DNA from: Pullulanibacillus sp. KACC 23026 | GTDB lineage: Bacteria > Bacillota > Bacilli > Bacillales > Sporolactobacillaceae | Assembly: GCF_029094525.1 (NCBI RefSeq) | Contig: NZ_CP119107.1 | Span: 4,526,001-4,590,000, forward strand | Length of the DNA stretch: 64,000 nt | Reading direction: 5' to 3' | Shown: positions 7,727 through 16,898 of the stretch, one piece after another | Layout of the letters: every line of letters begins with the position of its first letter | Position numbering within the stretch: position 1 is the first letter of the stretch | Program-made: the position numbers and the translations under genes | Notes under the pieces: model-generated | Databases searched by the model: none | Told to the model about the DNA's origin: nothing | Seen by the model: only the letters and a program-made list of their open reading frames with translations

Positions 7727-8653
7727 TTATACCCATTTGTTCATCCACTTAAGAAGATCCAGCATGACCTCCTCGCGATTGAGTTCATTTAATAATTCAT
7801 GCCGAGCCCCTTCATACAACTTAATATCGATTTGATTGAGTCCCGCTTTCTCATAGTTTCGTTTCGTTTTATAAATGGCTTTACCAAAGTTCCCTACAGG
7901 ATCACTATCCCCTGCGACTAAAAGGATAGGCAGGTGATGTGGAATAAGCTCACATTTTTGCCGATCATCCATTTGACTCATGCCTTGAAGCATATCACGA
8001 TAAAAGCCAGCAGTCAGTTTCCCGCCACTAAGAGGATCCTCTACAAATCGATCCACTTCCGCCTCATCTCGACTTAACCAATCACTCTCAGTTCGTACGG
8101 GTCGAAAGCGTTTATTATAATTTTGGGAAACGATCGGTGCCAACGTTTGGCTAAGCCCCTTAGCACCATATTTTCTGACGTCACGTTTAGCCAGCCACAA
8201 AGAAATTCTTGCCAACCATTTTGGCATAAAACCAGTACCTGAAAGAATGACCCCTGACAGATCACTCGCATAGCGTTGAATATAACATTTGCTCAAAAAG
8301 GATCCCATACTATGACCAAATAAAAGGCAAGGCAATGTCGGATAGTCCTCACGAATAATCTCATGAAGGCAATTGACGTCATCGACCACTTTATCCCAGC
8401 CGCCTTCATCATCAAAGTAAATAAGATCATCCTGTCCCGACGTCTGTCCATGTCCTCGATGGTCATGTCCAAACACAACAAAATTAGAAGTTGTCAAGGC
8501 TTCTGCAAATCGACGATATCGGCCAATGTGCTCAGCCATTCCATGGACAATCTGAACAACACCTACAGGCTCCGCTCTATTGTCTGGCTCCCATTTAATG
8601 GCATAGAGGGAAAAACCATCTCTACCTTTAAAGTGAAATTCAGTTTCCTTCAT
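7727..8653 (-). CDS. Alpha/beta hydrolase, lysophospholipase / monoacylglycerol lipase type
   Basis: Serine hydrolase of about 308 residues. Seen: VVQIVHGMAEHIGRYRRFA (oxyanion region), GHDHRGHGQTSG, the nucleophile elbow GHSMGS, the acid in AGDSDPVGNFGK and the histidine in YEGARHELLNE. This layout is that of the Hydrolase_4 group (YtpA/PldB-like), which cleaves monoacylglycerols or lysophospholipids. No signal peptide, so probably cytosolic. The start is the ATG at 8653, seven bases after AAAGGTGG. Monocistronic. The natural substrate cannot be told from sequence. Confidence 0.85.
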   Translation of the reverse strand: MKETEFHFKGRDGFSLYAIKWEPDNRAEPVGVVQIVHGMAEHIGRYRRFAEALTTSNFVVFGHDHRGHGQTSGQDDLIYFDDEGGWDKVVDDVNCLHEIIREDYPTLPCLLFGHSMGSFLSKCYIQRYASDLSGVILSGTGFMPKWLARISLWLAKRDVRKYGAKGLSQTLAPIVSQNYNKRFRPVRTESDWLSRDEAEVDRFVEDPLSGGKLTAGFYRDMLQGMSQMDDRQKCELIPHHLPILLVAGDSDPVGNFGKAIYKTKRNYEKAGLNQIDIKLYEGARHELLNELNREEVMLDLLKWMNKWV

Positions 8654-8813
8654 GCTCGGTCCACCTTTTATCAACTACTTTTAATTGTTATTAAATTCCC
8701 AGAATAAAAAGAGGGATCGCGCCTCACTCACTCTGTATTGACAAAATTATAGCGCTTCCATTTAAAAATAATCAATAACAAATCGAAAAAAAACAAAGGA
8801 TAGTGGAGTAAGT

Positions 8814-8850
8814 GGGGACAGTTCTCCTTAAAAATGGCAAAACTGCCCCC
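8814..8850. repeat. Dispersed intergenic hairpin, GGGGACAG family
   Basis: GGGGACAGTT ... AACTGCCCCC, an imperfect inverted repeat between two genes. Related elements occur at 16670, 16855, 40581, 45990 and 47021. Confidence 0.6.
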
Positions 8851-8871
8851 TCTAACTGCCACCGCAAAAAA

Positions 8872-10047
8872 TTAAAGCTTCTTAAGGGCCGCTTCTAGAC
8901 GGCTAATGGCTTCTTCCAAAAGACTTCTTGGGCAAGCAAAATTCAAGCGCATGTAGCCGCTCCCTTGTTTTCCAAAGGTGATGCCTGCATTTAAGCCTAA
9001 ACGGGCCTCGTGAATCATCCACTGTTTTAAAGCCTCATCATCCATTTTCAACTCACGGCAATCAAGCCATGCAAGATAAGTCCCCTCAGGCTTTGTCATT
9101 TTAATTTGCGGGATTCGCTCTTGGAAGGATTTAACAAGATAATCCGCGTTTCCATCTAAATAACGACGCACCTCTTCCAGCCATTCATCCCCAAATGTAT
9201 AAGCCGCCTCCATCGCTTCAATTCCAAAGAGATTTAACCGTCCTGCTCCCGTTCGAGCTAATGCATTCTCAAATTCCAAACGGAGCTTCTTATTCTTTAT
9301 CAGCGCATATGAAGCAAAAAGTCCGGCTAAATTAAAGGTTTTGCTTGGAGCCATGAAACAGATGCTTTGTTCAGATAGCTGGTCTGGCAGTGAATAGAAA
9401 GGGGTTTGAACATGTTCTCCAAGAACGAGATCGCCATGAATCTCGTCAGACACCACGATCAAGCCATGTTTAACTGCAATCTCACCAAGCTTCGTCAATT
9501 CCTCCCTTATCCAAACTCTTCCTACTGGATTATGTGGACTACAAAGGAAAATCGCTTTAGTATGACGATCAATAATCGATTCCAGTTGATCAAAATCCAT
9601 TTCATAGCGCCCGTTATTATCAATCAAGGGATTTTCAACGACGTGTCGTCCTGTTTTTTCTACAGAAGAAAAGAACGGTGGATAAACAGGGGATTGCACA
9701 ATGATTTTATCCCCAGGCGATGTAAGAGTCATAGCCGCGAGATGGAGTCCATAAACAACCCCTGGGAGAAATACGAGATGGCTCGTATCAATTGATGTAT
9801 GCAATCGGCGCCCAATCCACTCTTTTATCGCTGTTTTCAGAGACTCAGGGGTACCGGGATAACCGTAGATGGGATGCTTGGCCCGTTTTAAAATAGACTC
9901 TGTTACTTCAGCAGGGGTTTGAAAGTCCATATCTGCTACCCATAAAGGCAATAAATCATCGTGTCCAAATACTTGCTTTGTGTGTTCCCACTTTACTGAA
10001 TTAGTGCCTCGGCGATCAATCCATTCATCTAAATTAACTTCACTCAT
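8872..10047 (-). CDS. patB: PatB/MalY-type PLP-dependent C-S lyase (aminotransferase class I/II fold)
   Basis: Fold-type I PLP enzyme; PatB/MalY members cleave cystathionine and other cysteine conjugates to a thiol or homocysteine, pyruvate and ammonia. The 391-residue length is typical. Seen: the family N-terminus WVADMDFQTPAEV, the PLP region LCSPHNPVGRVW, SDEIHGDLVL (Asp contacting the pyridine nitrogen) and the Schiff-base lysine in APSKTFNLAGL. The C-terminal domain ends GYMRLNFACPRSLLEEAI with the carboxylate-binding Arg. ATG at 10047 follows GGTGGGGATAGG. It is monocistronic, divergent from the germination operon. Some relatives act as aminotransferases. Confidence 0.88.
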   Translation of the reverse strand: MSEVNLDEWIDRRGTNSVKWEHTKQVFGHDDLLPLWVADMDFQTPAEVTESILKRAKHPIYGYPGTPESLKTAIKEWIGRRLHTSIDTSHLVFLPGVVYGLHLAAMTLTSPGDKIIVQSPVYPPFFSSVEKTGRHVVENPLIDNNGRYEMDFDQLESIIDRHTKAIFLCSPHNPVGRVWIREELTKLGEIAVKHGLIVVSDEIHGDLVLGEHVQTPFYSLPDQLSEQSICFMAPSKTFNLAGLFASYALIKNKKLRLEFENALARTGAGRLNLFGIEAMEAAYTFGDEWLEEVRRYLDGNADYLVKSFQERIPQIKMTKPEGTYLAWLDCRELKMDDEALKQWMIHEARLGLNAGITFGKQGSGYMRLNFACPRSLLEEAISRLEAALKKL

Positions 10048-10160
10048 CCTATCCCCACCTTAATATTAATAGTCACCTGATTCATAGCTTGTTTTTCATT
10101 ATTTTATCATATTCCTATTAAAAACTAATTAGTTTAGACTTTGCTGGTTTTAGAGCGTTG

Positions 10161-10191
10161 TCATAAAATCCTCATCTATCGGGGACACTAT
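10161..10191 (+). promoter_or_regulatory. Putative forespore (sigma-G/sigma-F) promoter of the ger operon
   Basis: -35-like TCATA at 10161-10165, 15 bases, then GGGGACACTAT at 10181-10191, which fits the GGnnAnAnTnn -10 pattern. It places the transcription start about 20-25 bases before the first gene. Germinant receptor operons are known to be sigma-G dependent. Confidence 0.5.
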
Positions 10192-10218
10192 CCTTAGCCT
10201 ACAAATCTTGGAGGTTTG

Positions 10219-11553
10219 ATGTTAATGAAACGAAAACATTCAATAACAGAGCTTACAGGTTGGATTAGACAGAAGCTGCAAACCTCCTCGGATTTCACTA
10301 GTAAAACCATGGAGAAAGAGGGATCCTCGATTGAAGTCTTGTTTTTATCCGCTGCCTGTGATCCGGTAACGATTGAAAAACAGCTCATCCAGCCCTTTTA
10401 CTCTTTCGAAAACAATGATGCCTTCATGGATTACCTTCTGTCCCATTCCAATAGCCAGTTAAATCCCTCTAAAGAAGAGGCACTGATGGATTTGTTATCC
10501 GGGTCAGTCCTCATAGACATAAATGATCAAGTGATTACCCTTAAGGTGACAAAAAAGAATCTGAATACGGTTGAAGAAGCGAAAACTGAGAGAGTTGTCA
10601 TAGGGCCAAAATCGGGTTTAAGTGAGGACCTTGAAACCAATTTGAATATGATGAGAACCTGGTACACTTCATCTAACTTACATATAGAAGTCTTTCAAAA
10701 TAAAGTCGCTGTGGTCTATGATGAATCCCTTGCTGACAAACAACTTGTTGACTCACTCTTAAAAAAAATTCGTCGTCACACATTTTACCGTCATCAAAAT
10801 TTCCATCATCTCGAAAACGTTCTACTAGATGAGAAAAAGTATCTTGTTCCTAGAATGAATCAAACAGAAAGAAAAGACCGTATTGCTCTTAATCTTACTG
10901 AAGGGAAAATCATCTTCTTCATAGATGGCACACCATTCGCCTTTATAGTACCTGCTCCATTCTTCGATATGATGCGATCCATGTCTGACTTTTATTATCC
11001 ATTTTGGATCAGTTTTTTCATTAAACTCTTAAGATACTCCGGTTGTCTCGTCACGATCCTGCTGCCTTCTTTATATGTTGCTATGACTTCCTATAATCCA
11101 GAGCTTTTTCGAATTGAATTGACTCTATCCATTGCAGGAACACGTTTGGGTGTCCCCTACCCTTCTTTTGTTGAAGTGCTTTTGATGCTAGTCATGATGG
11201 AATTATTAACCGAGGCTAGTGTTCGACTGCCAGAGGCGATTGGCCCAACGGCTACAACCGTAGGGGGACTTATACTTGGAGAAGCAGCCACACAAGCAGG
11301 ACTTGTCAGCAACATTATGATCATTGTCGTTGCGGCTGTTGCCATCTCTAACTATGCCATACCTAATCTCCAAATCGCCTTTGCCTTACGGGTGATTAAG
11401 TATCTTGTTCTAACCTTGACGATTTTTACCGGCTTGCTTGGACTATTGGTAGGAGTGGTAGGTGTATTTGCCTATTTGTGTCAGATTGAAAGCTTTGGGG
11501 TTCCTTATTTTAAATTGTTCTCAAGAGAAAAGGATTTGCTTTTGTCGAAATAA
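10219..11553 (+). CDS. Spore germination receptor subunit A (GerAA/GerKA family)
   Basis: Inner spore-membrane subunit of a germinant receptor. The soluble N-terminal domain (about residues 1-235) includes the family phrase IEVLFLSAACDPVTIEKQLI; the C-terminal half has four to five membrane segments with PFWISFFIKLLRYSGC and the conserved PEAIGPTATTVGGLILGEAA. At about 444 residues it is at the short end of the family, mainly through a compact N-terminus. GGAGG lies 4 bases before the ATG at 10219 and 10 before the ATG at 10225, so either may be the start. First gene of a gerA-gerB-gerC operon. Confidence 0.93.
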   Translation: MLMKRKHSITELTGWIRQKLQTSSDFTSKTMEKEGSSIEVLFLSAACDPVTIEKQLIQPFYSFENNDAFMDYLLSHSNSQLNPSKEEALMDLLSGSVLIDINDQVITLKVTKKNLNTVEEAKTERVVIGPKSGLSEDLETNLNMMRTWYTSSNLHIEVFQNKVAVVYDESLADKQLVDSLLKKIRRHTFYRHQNFHHLENVLLDEKKYLVPRMNQTERKDRIALNLTEGKIIFFIDGTPFAFIVPAPFFDMMRSMSDFYYPFWISFFIKLLRYSGCLVTILLPSLYVAMTSYNPELFRIELTLSIAGTRLGVPYPSFVEVLLMLVMMELLTEASVRLPEAIGPTATTVGGLILGEAATQAGLVSNIMIIVVAAVAISNYAIPNLQIAFALRVIKYLVLTLTIFTGLLGLLVGVVGVFAYLCQIESFGVPYFKLFSREKDLLLSK

Positions 11554-11567
11554 AAGAGGTGCCCTTC

Positions 11568-12662
11568 ATGCAACGACGTTTTAACTATTATTTAATTTTA
11601 TTAAACATGATTTCAAATATTATGATGTTCACACCTGAAATTCTTATTAGAGAACGCTTTACAGGGGCTGTCCAAGGGTTAATTTGGGCATTCCCCATCG
11701 GTACTTTTTTCATTTTCATGTTTACTTATTTAATAAATGACTTTCAAGGTCAATCTATTATTGAACTTATGAAGAACACCTTGCCGGTTTGGCTTCAAAA
11801 AGGAATTCTCGTCTATTTTACCGTTCTATTTTTCATCACCGGGGTCCTATCCATCAGTGTATTTACTTTCATCATGTTAACTTTCATGAACCAAGATACG
11901 GATGTCTTGCTCCTTACCCTTATGTTAGGCGGATTTGTCAGTGTTTTTTCGGTGATGAAATCCGATAAAGTGCTTTACTTTCTCGAGATCATCCTAGTAC
12001 TTGCCCTGCCATTCTTAGCCTTTATTCTTTATAAAACACTCGTGAACCCCTATCTCAATTGGACATCCATTATCCAAATGGCCACGTATGTCAATCGCTT
12101 ACCTGATTATATGACATTAAGTACAGCCACTTACATCTACTCTGGCTATGCAAACATGGTCATATTTAATAAGTGCTTTACTAAGAAAAGCGACTATAAA
12201 CACATTTGGGTGATGGGAATACTAGGCTTCTTAATTTCCGTTCACACCTTTTTTGTCCCCATTGGATTTAACGGCACGGTTTCTGTTGGCGTCTACGAAT
12301 TTCCTTGGGTGATAACCGCTGATTCCATTCGATTATCACTTGGAATTATTGAACGCTTAATCTACCCTTTCCTATTGCTCTATACAATGATAAGCCTGAT
12401 TAATTCGGTCATCCATCTTCATGTCACGACTGAATTACTAAAAGGAGTTATTCCCTCCCCACGTTTATGGAAAGGAAAATTAAAATGGGTTTGTCCCTGT
12501 TTCTTTTTGGTCGCTATTTTTCTTTTCAACTCCTATTCGAATGACCAACAACGATTATATTTATCTGTTATTTGGTTAATGGTGCGTTTTCCAAGCGAAG
12601 GCATCCTTCTTCTACTTTTATATTGGATAAAAAGGAGACGACGCAATGCCCAAAAAACATAG
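11568..12662 (+). CDS. Spore germination receptor subunit B (GerAB/YndE family permease)
   Basis: APC-fold membrane subunit that holds the germinant binding site. About 364 residues with ten hydrophobic segments; the stretch MISNIMMFTPEILIRERFTGA is a variant of the first helix region, where most relatives have a small-residue GxxI break, so the ligand pocket may differ. The ATG at 11568 follows AGAGGTG at 6 bases; the in-frame GTG at 11559 is inside the ribosome binding site. The gap to the gerA-type gene is 14 bases and the 3' end overlaps the next gene by 17 bases, so translational coupling is likely. The specific germinant cannot be inferred. Confidence 0.9.
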   Translation: MQRRFNYYLILLNMISNIMMFTPEILIRERFTGAVQGLIWAFPIGTFFIFMFTYLINDFQGQSIIELMKNTLPVWLQKGILVYFTVLFFITGVLSISVFTFIMLTFMNQDTDVLLLTLMLGGFVSVFSVMKSDKVLYFLEIILVLALPFLAFILYKTLVNPYLNWTSIIQMATYVNRLPDYMTLSTATYIYSGYANMVIFNKCFTKKSDYKHIWVMGILGFLISVHTFFVPIGFNGTVSVGVYEFPWVITADSIRLSLGIIERLIYPFLLLYTMISLINSVIHLHVTTELLKGVIPSPRLWKGKLKWVCPCFFLVAIFLFNSYSNDQQRLYLSVIWLMVRFPSEGILLLLLYWIKRRRRNAQKT

Positions 12663-13749
12663 GATTATTTTAAGTTTTATAGTCCTCCTTTGTTTTTTTA
12701 CATCAACCGGCTGCGGCTATAAGGATATCGATAAGCGCTATTTCGTTGTGAACCTTGGAATTGACCATCATGAAGGAAAGAAACCTTATACACTTTCAAT
12801 TAAGATCGCAATCCCTACCCAAGAAGGGGAAGAGCCTGCTTCTAGTGATCAAGCGACGGTTTTAAGCATCAACACGACGTCATTATCTGAAGGACTTGAG
12901 CTGCTGAAAACCCGTTTGGACCGTAAATTAGATTTCGGCCATTTAAAAATCTTGTTAGTTGATCCCTATGTAGCAGCGCATGAAATGAAGACTATTACAG
13001 CATGGCTTATAGAACGACGAGATATCCAAAAAATTGCTTATGTTGCGATTGCTGACCCTAGCTCCAAAAAAATCCTGTCGTTTACACCTATAACTGAAAA
13101 AATGCCTTCTGGGACTCTCATCCTTCAATTTGGGGACACAGGGTATTCGTCGCCTTATACCAATACAGAATATCTCTTTAATTTTTTTCGTGATCTTAAT
13201 GAAAAAGGAAAAACTGCCGTATTGCCTATAATTGAAATTAAAAATGGGCGATTCCAGATTCAAACGGTAGGTTTGTTTGATCAAACCCATCTGGTCGCTA
13301 AGCTCTCGCCACAAGAAACCTTGCTATTGAATTCCTTTCTTAATCATCGTTTTTCCTATGAATTAAAGGTTCCGACTAATAAAAAGCAAGGGGTGGCCTC
13401 CTTCCGCGTCGTTCGGACGAAACTGCATCTTCACACTGAAAGAGAGCGCCCTTATTTATCCGTCCAGATCAAAGCGATTGGCGAAATCGGATTGCCAGGG
13501 AAAACCTCGACATTAGAAAATACACAATCTGACGCAGCCGCAGTAAACAAGTTTTTAAAAAAGAAATACACTCATTTATTTAAAGCTATGCAGAGGATGA
13601 GAACAGACCCTGCTGGCCTAGGTTTGATGTACCGATCTCATCACTTTAATCATCAAAATGAAGATGAGCGATGGGCCGCCATTTATCCAAACCTCACTTT
13701 TAAAGTCCATGTCCAGACAGACTTTAAAGAAAATGGAATCAGCGGATAA
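12646..13749 (+). CDS. Spore germination lipoprotein subunit C (Ger(x)C family)
   Basis: Third subunit of the germinant receptor, a lipoprotein on the outer face of the inner spore membrane. A signal peptide ends in the lipobox TSTGC, followed by GYKDIDKRYFVVNLGID, the usual start of the GerAC N-terminal domain. The 367-residue length is normal. The C-terminal part (about residues 200-365) is the GerAC domain with repeated beta strands. Lipidation would need Lgt; an lgt gene is at 33.3 kb. It overlaps the gerB-type gene by 17 bases. The operon terminator begins inside its last codons. Confidence 0.93.
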   Translation: MPKKHRIILSFIVLLCFFTSTGCGYKDIDKRYFVVNLGIDHHEGKKPYTLSIKIAIPTQEGEEPASSDQATVLSINTTSLSEGLELLKTRLDRKLDFGHLKILLVDPYVAAHEMKTITAWLIERRDIQKIAYVAIADPSSKKILSFTPITEKMPSGTLILQFGDTGYSSPYTNTEYLFNFFRDLNEKGKTAVLPIIEIKNGRFQIQTVGLFDQTHLVAKLSPQETLLLNSFLNHRFSYELKVPTNKKQGVASFRVVRTKLHLHTERERPYLSVQIKAIGEIGLPGKTSTLENTQSDAAAVNKFLKKKYTHLFKAMQRMRTDPAGLGLMYRSHHFNHQNEDERWAAIYPNLTFKVHVQTDFKENGISG

Positions 13750-13766
13750 TTCGCTGATTCCATTTT
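13731..13766 (+). terminator. Terminator of the ger operon
   Basis: AAATGGAATCAGCG / CGCTGATTCCATTTTT with a 7-base loop that contains the stop codon of the gerC-type gene. Long perfect stem and a T-run. Confidence 0.92.
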
Positions 13767-13863
13767 TATTTGGAGTATAAGACCTGATCGCTTTTGCCTA
13801 TTACAACGAGTTCAGACCTTATTCCCGCATTGTTTCGTTCAACCTTCAATCAGCCGTACCGTT

Positions 13864-14721
13864 CTAACTACTTTTTTGTTGAAGATCTGCCCACTCAAAA
13901 ATATAATGTGACAGCTTGTAAGTATCTTCAAGCTTGGCTTCATTTGTTAATGAAATGGTAGAAATGGGGGCTTGCTTACGGATCCTGACCGCCTCTTTTA
14001 TAATGGTATGAAAAGCTTCAGGCAGATGTTGAAGCCCATAATCCGCTGCTGAGAGCTTCGAGATTACTTTCTGTTCTCTTAATGTATAGAGTTGTCTTAA
14101 GAGTCCTAAAACCGTCCACGCCACCTCACCGTCCAACTCATTTTGGGGAAGTGAGGCTTCATGATAAGCAGCCTGCCAAAATTTTTCCACCCGTTTCTTC
14201 CAATACACCTGCATATTTTCATACACATAGTCGACTAGATCCTCTTCATTGAGTTTAAAAGGGAGGTCCACTGGTTCTGGTCCTTTTAACGGTATCCCAT
14301 TCTGTTTGAGGACCCACCAGGTGACGGGATTAACGTTCTCTTTGGCTGACATAGTCATCATAAATCCATCAAAATAAGGAGCCGAAACCTTCTTGTCATT
14401 TTCCGTCCTAAGTCGGTCCATCAAAGGAAGACATGAACTGTCCTTTTGATCGCTCCAATTAATATAAGAACCCTGCATGATTCGATGCGGATATTTATCA
14501 CTAATATCGCTATGCAAATCGGTTAACAGAGCCATTTCTTCACAATTCAAATCATGGTCAAGCATCGATACAAAATCCACTTCACTGCATGAGTCAAAAT
14601 CATTAAGTGCTAGTGAACCGTGCAGATAGACACCTCTAACCGAATCGGCAAACGTTTCTTCCAGTCCCTTAAGATAATCCGTTAACATTTCTTGAACCGA
14701 AGAAGGTATTCTAGAATCCAC
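13864..14721 (-). CDS. Nucleotidyltransferase with AadA-like (DUF4111) domain
   Basis: The N-terminal nucleotidyltransferase core carries GVYLHGSLALNDFDSCSEVD, matching the GS...[DE]xD motif (here E-V-D) that binds ATP and metal. The C-terminal half is helical, with a layout like aminoglycoside 3''/9-adenylyltransferases (AadA). The length of 285 residues is slightly above AadA (about 260). Start GTG at 14721 after GGGGGAATAAG. Aminoglycoside (streptomycin/spectinomycin) adenylylation is possible, but chromosomal Bacillus relatives often have no proven resistance role. The gene is alone between terminators, with no mobile-element sequence nearby. Confidence 0.72.
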   Translation of the reverse strand: MDSRIPSSVQEMLTDYLKGLEETFADSVRGVYLHGSLALNDFDSCSEVDFVSMLDHDLNCEEMALLTDLHSDISDKYPHRIMQGSYINWSDQKDSSCLPLMDRLRTENDKKVSAPYFDGFMMTMSAKENVNPVTWWVLKQNGIPLKGPEPVDLPFKLNEEDLVDYVYENMQVYWKKRVEKFWQAAYHEASLPQNELDGEVAWTVLGLLRQLYTLREQKVISKLSAADYGLQHLPEAFHTIIKEAVRIRKQAPISTISLTNEAKLEDTYKLSHYIFEWADLQQKSS

Positions 14722-15104
14722 TCTTATTCCCCCACTCCTGTTTATCTCACGTCCCTATAAGCCTCATCTAATTAGACGAAGAAACACATCGATTCGTTTC
14801 AACTTTTTACATTTTTTTAGGAAAAATTAACTAGTTGCCTTCACTTACTTGCAAGCTGCCGTCTTCTAGTTCTCATCAATCTTGCTTGATTACAGAAACC
14901 ATCCACTTTATAGATAATGGTATCATTACAAGTTTAAGATAAAATTAACGGTTTATTAAACTCCCTTTAAAACCTTCAGAAAGACTGGACAACATTGTTC
15001 GCGTCACTCTCCCTAATCAAGGCAATCCATGATATAATCAGTGAAGTTAATTTACAATCTACTAGGAATACACCTATTACTATAAAAGAAAAAGGTGGCT
15101 AATC
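14722..15104. other. Intergenic region before the ABC-F gene
   Basis: About 380 bases between divergent genes. A TATAAT at 15033-15038 could be the -10 of the ABC-F promoter, but no good -35 is visible 16-18 bases upstream. I find no convincing small gene, riboswitch or attenuator, though some ABC-F genes have leader attenuation. Confidence 0.35.
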
Positions 15105-16661
15105 ATGAGCCTATTAACTGTTAATAATTTAAGTCACGGCTTTGGTGACCGTGCCATATTTGATCATGTTTCTTTTCGTTTACTAAAGGGTGAGCATATT
15201 GGACTCATCGGGGCAAACGGTGAAGGAAAATCAACCTTTATGAACATCATTACAGGGAAACTCCAGCCTGATTCGGGCAAAGTTGAATGGGCAAAACGGA
15301 TACGTGTCGGCTATTTGGATCAGCACACGGTTCTCCAAAAAGGGCAAACTATACGCGATGTATTAAAAAGCGCCTTTCAGTATCTTTTTGATATAGAAGC
15401 AGAAATGAATAACATGTATATGAAGATGGGAGAAGCTTCACCTGAGGAAATGGAACAGCTTCTAGAAGGTGTCGGTCCCCTGCAAGACATGTTAACGAAC
15501 AATGATTTTTACGTGATTGATGCGAAGGTAGAAGAATTAGCGCGTGGTCTTGGATTAACGGACATTGGACTTGAACGAGATGTTCATGATTTAAGCGGTG
15601 GTCAGCGGACTAAGATCCTATTAGGCAAGCTGTTGCTTGAAAAACCCGATATCCTTCTCCTTGACGAGCCAACCAACTATTTAGATGAGCAGCATATTGA
15701 ATGGCTTAAGCGTTACTTACTTGATTATGAGAATGCGTTTATTCTCATTTCCCATGACATTCCTTTCTTAAATAGTGTCGTCAATCTTATCTATCACATG
15801 GAAAATCAGGAGCTTAACCGCTACGTGGGAGATTATGATCACTTTATCGAAGTCTACGAAGTGAAGAAACAACAGCTTGAAGCGGCTTTTAAAAGGCAGC
15901 AAAAAGAGATTGCGGAGCTTGAAGACTTCGTGGCCCGCAACAAGGCTCGCGTCTCAACCCGTAACATGGCAATGTCACGTCAGAAGAAGCTTGATAAAAT
16001 GGACGTTATTGAAATGTCCAAAGAAAAACCGAAGCCTCATTTTAATTTCAAGGAAGCGCGGACATCCGGCAAAATGATCTTTGAAACGAAGGATCTCGTC
16101 ATTGGATATGACACCCCTCTTTCCAAGCCTCTTACCCTAAGCATGGAGCGCGGACAAAAGATTGCGTTGACTGGTGCAAATGGGATAGGTAAAACCACCC
16201 TGCTCCGAAGTATTTTAGGAGAAATAAAACCTATTTCTGGTGAAGTTACGCTTGGGGAATATTTGCACATCGGCTATTTTGAACAAGAAATGAAAACCGA
16301 GAATAGTCAAACCTGTATTGATGAAATTTGGAATGAATTCCCGTCCCTCACCCAATATGAGGTCCGTTCAGCCCTTGCCCAATGCGGCCTCACAACCAAG
16401 CATATCGAAAGCAAAGTCAGCGTTTTGAGCGGTGGGGAAAAGGCAAAGGTCCGGTTATGTAAACTGATCAATCGAGAAAGCAACCTGCTCGTTTTGGACG
16501 AGCCAACCAACCACTTGGACGTGGATGCAAAAGATGAACTCAAACGGGCATTGAAGGCCTACAAAGGCAACATCCTGCTCATCAGCCACGAACCCGACTT
16601 CTACCAAGACATCGCAACAGATATCTGGAACTGCGAAAACTGGACCACAAAAGTATTTTGA
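15105..16661 (+). CDS. ABC-F family ATPase (YfmM-type translation factor)
   Basis: Soluble twin-ATPase of the ABC-F group that binds the ribosome and relieves stalls or antibiotic inhibition. Two nucleotide domains: Walker A GANGEGKST and LSGGQRTKI, with LLLDEPTNYLD; then Walker A GANGIGKTT with LSGGEKAKV and LVLDEPTNHLD. The linker between them (about residues 245-300) is basic and helical, as in ABC-F proteins that reach the P site. No membrane segments. At 518 residues it matches Bacillus YfmM in size and domain opening. It starts at ATG after AAAGGTGG. A resistance role (ARE type) cannot be excluded, but housekeeping members look similar. Confidence 0.9.
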   Translation: MSLLTVNNLSHGFGDRAIFDHVSFRLLKGEHIGLIGANGEGKSTFMNIITGKLQPDSGKVEWAKRIRVGYLDQHTVLQKGQTIRDVLKSAFQYLFDIEAEMNNMYMKMGEASPEEMEQLLEGVGPLQDMLTNNDFYVIDAKVEELARGLGLTDIGLERDVHDLSGGQRTKILLGKLLLEKPDILLLDEPTNYLDEQHIEWLKRYLLDYENAFILISHDIPFLNSVVNLIYHMENQELNRYVGDYDHFIEVYEVKKQQLEAAFKRQQKEIAELEDFVARNKARVSTRNMAMSRQKKLDKMDVIEMSKEKPKPHFNFKEARTSGKMIFETKDLVIGYDTPLSKPLTLSMERGQKIALTGANGIGKTTLLRSILGEIKPISGEVTLGEYLHIGYFEQEMKTENSQTCIDEIWNEFPSLTQYEVRSALAQCGLTTKHIESKVSVLSGGEKAKVRLCKLINRESNLLVLDEPTNHLDVDAKDELKRALKAYKGNILLISHEPDFYQDIATDIWNCENWTTKVF

Positions 16662-16669
16662 TTTTTTTT

Positions 16670-16700
16670 GGGGACAGACCTCTCGAGGAGGTCTGTCCCC
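16670..16700. repeat. Perfect 31-base palindrome, GGGGACAG family, after the ABC-F gene
   Basis: GGGGACAGACCTC, a 5-base centre, then GAGGTCTGTCCCC. It begins 9 bases after the ABC-F stop, behind a run of T. It may serve as a terminator or barrier hairpin, but the following T-run is poor (CCCTCCCTTTT). Strongest member of the dispersed hairpin family. Confidence 0.8.
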
Positions 16701-16793
16701 TCCCTTTTAGTCGTTTCTATTTGCAACGGCCAGTCTCTCCCTTGCAGCGTCCTCTCTAGGCCCCCCACCAAAGCCGGTCCCACCTAAACTAAT

Positions 16794-16848
16794 AAAAAAA
16801 ACACCGTCTCGAACAAGTCACATTGACTTATCCGAAGCGGTGTTTTTA
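16794..16848 (-). terminator. Terminator of the formate dehydrogenase operon
   Basis: Minus strand: AAAACACCG ... CGGTGTTTTTTTT with an inner AAGTCA-ATG-TGACTT stem-loop. Strong T-run. It follows the DUF1641 gene, the last gene of the operon. Confidence 0.88.
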
Positions 16849-16854
16849 GTTGTC

Positions 16855-16887
16855 GGGGACTAACCTCTATTAAAAAGGTCTGCCCCT
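16855..16887. repeat. Degenerate GGGGACAG-family hairpin
   Basis: GGGGACTAACCTC ... AGGTCTGCCCC, an imperfect relative of the palindrome at 16670, lying between the operon terminator and the DUF1641 stop. Confidence 0.55.
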
Positions 16888-16898
16888 GCCAAGTTTCA

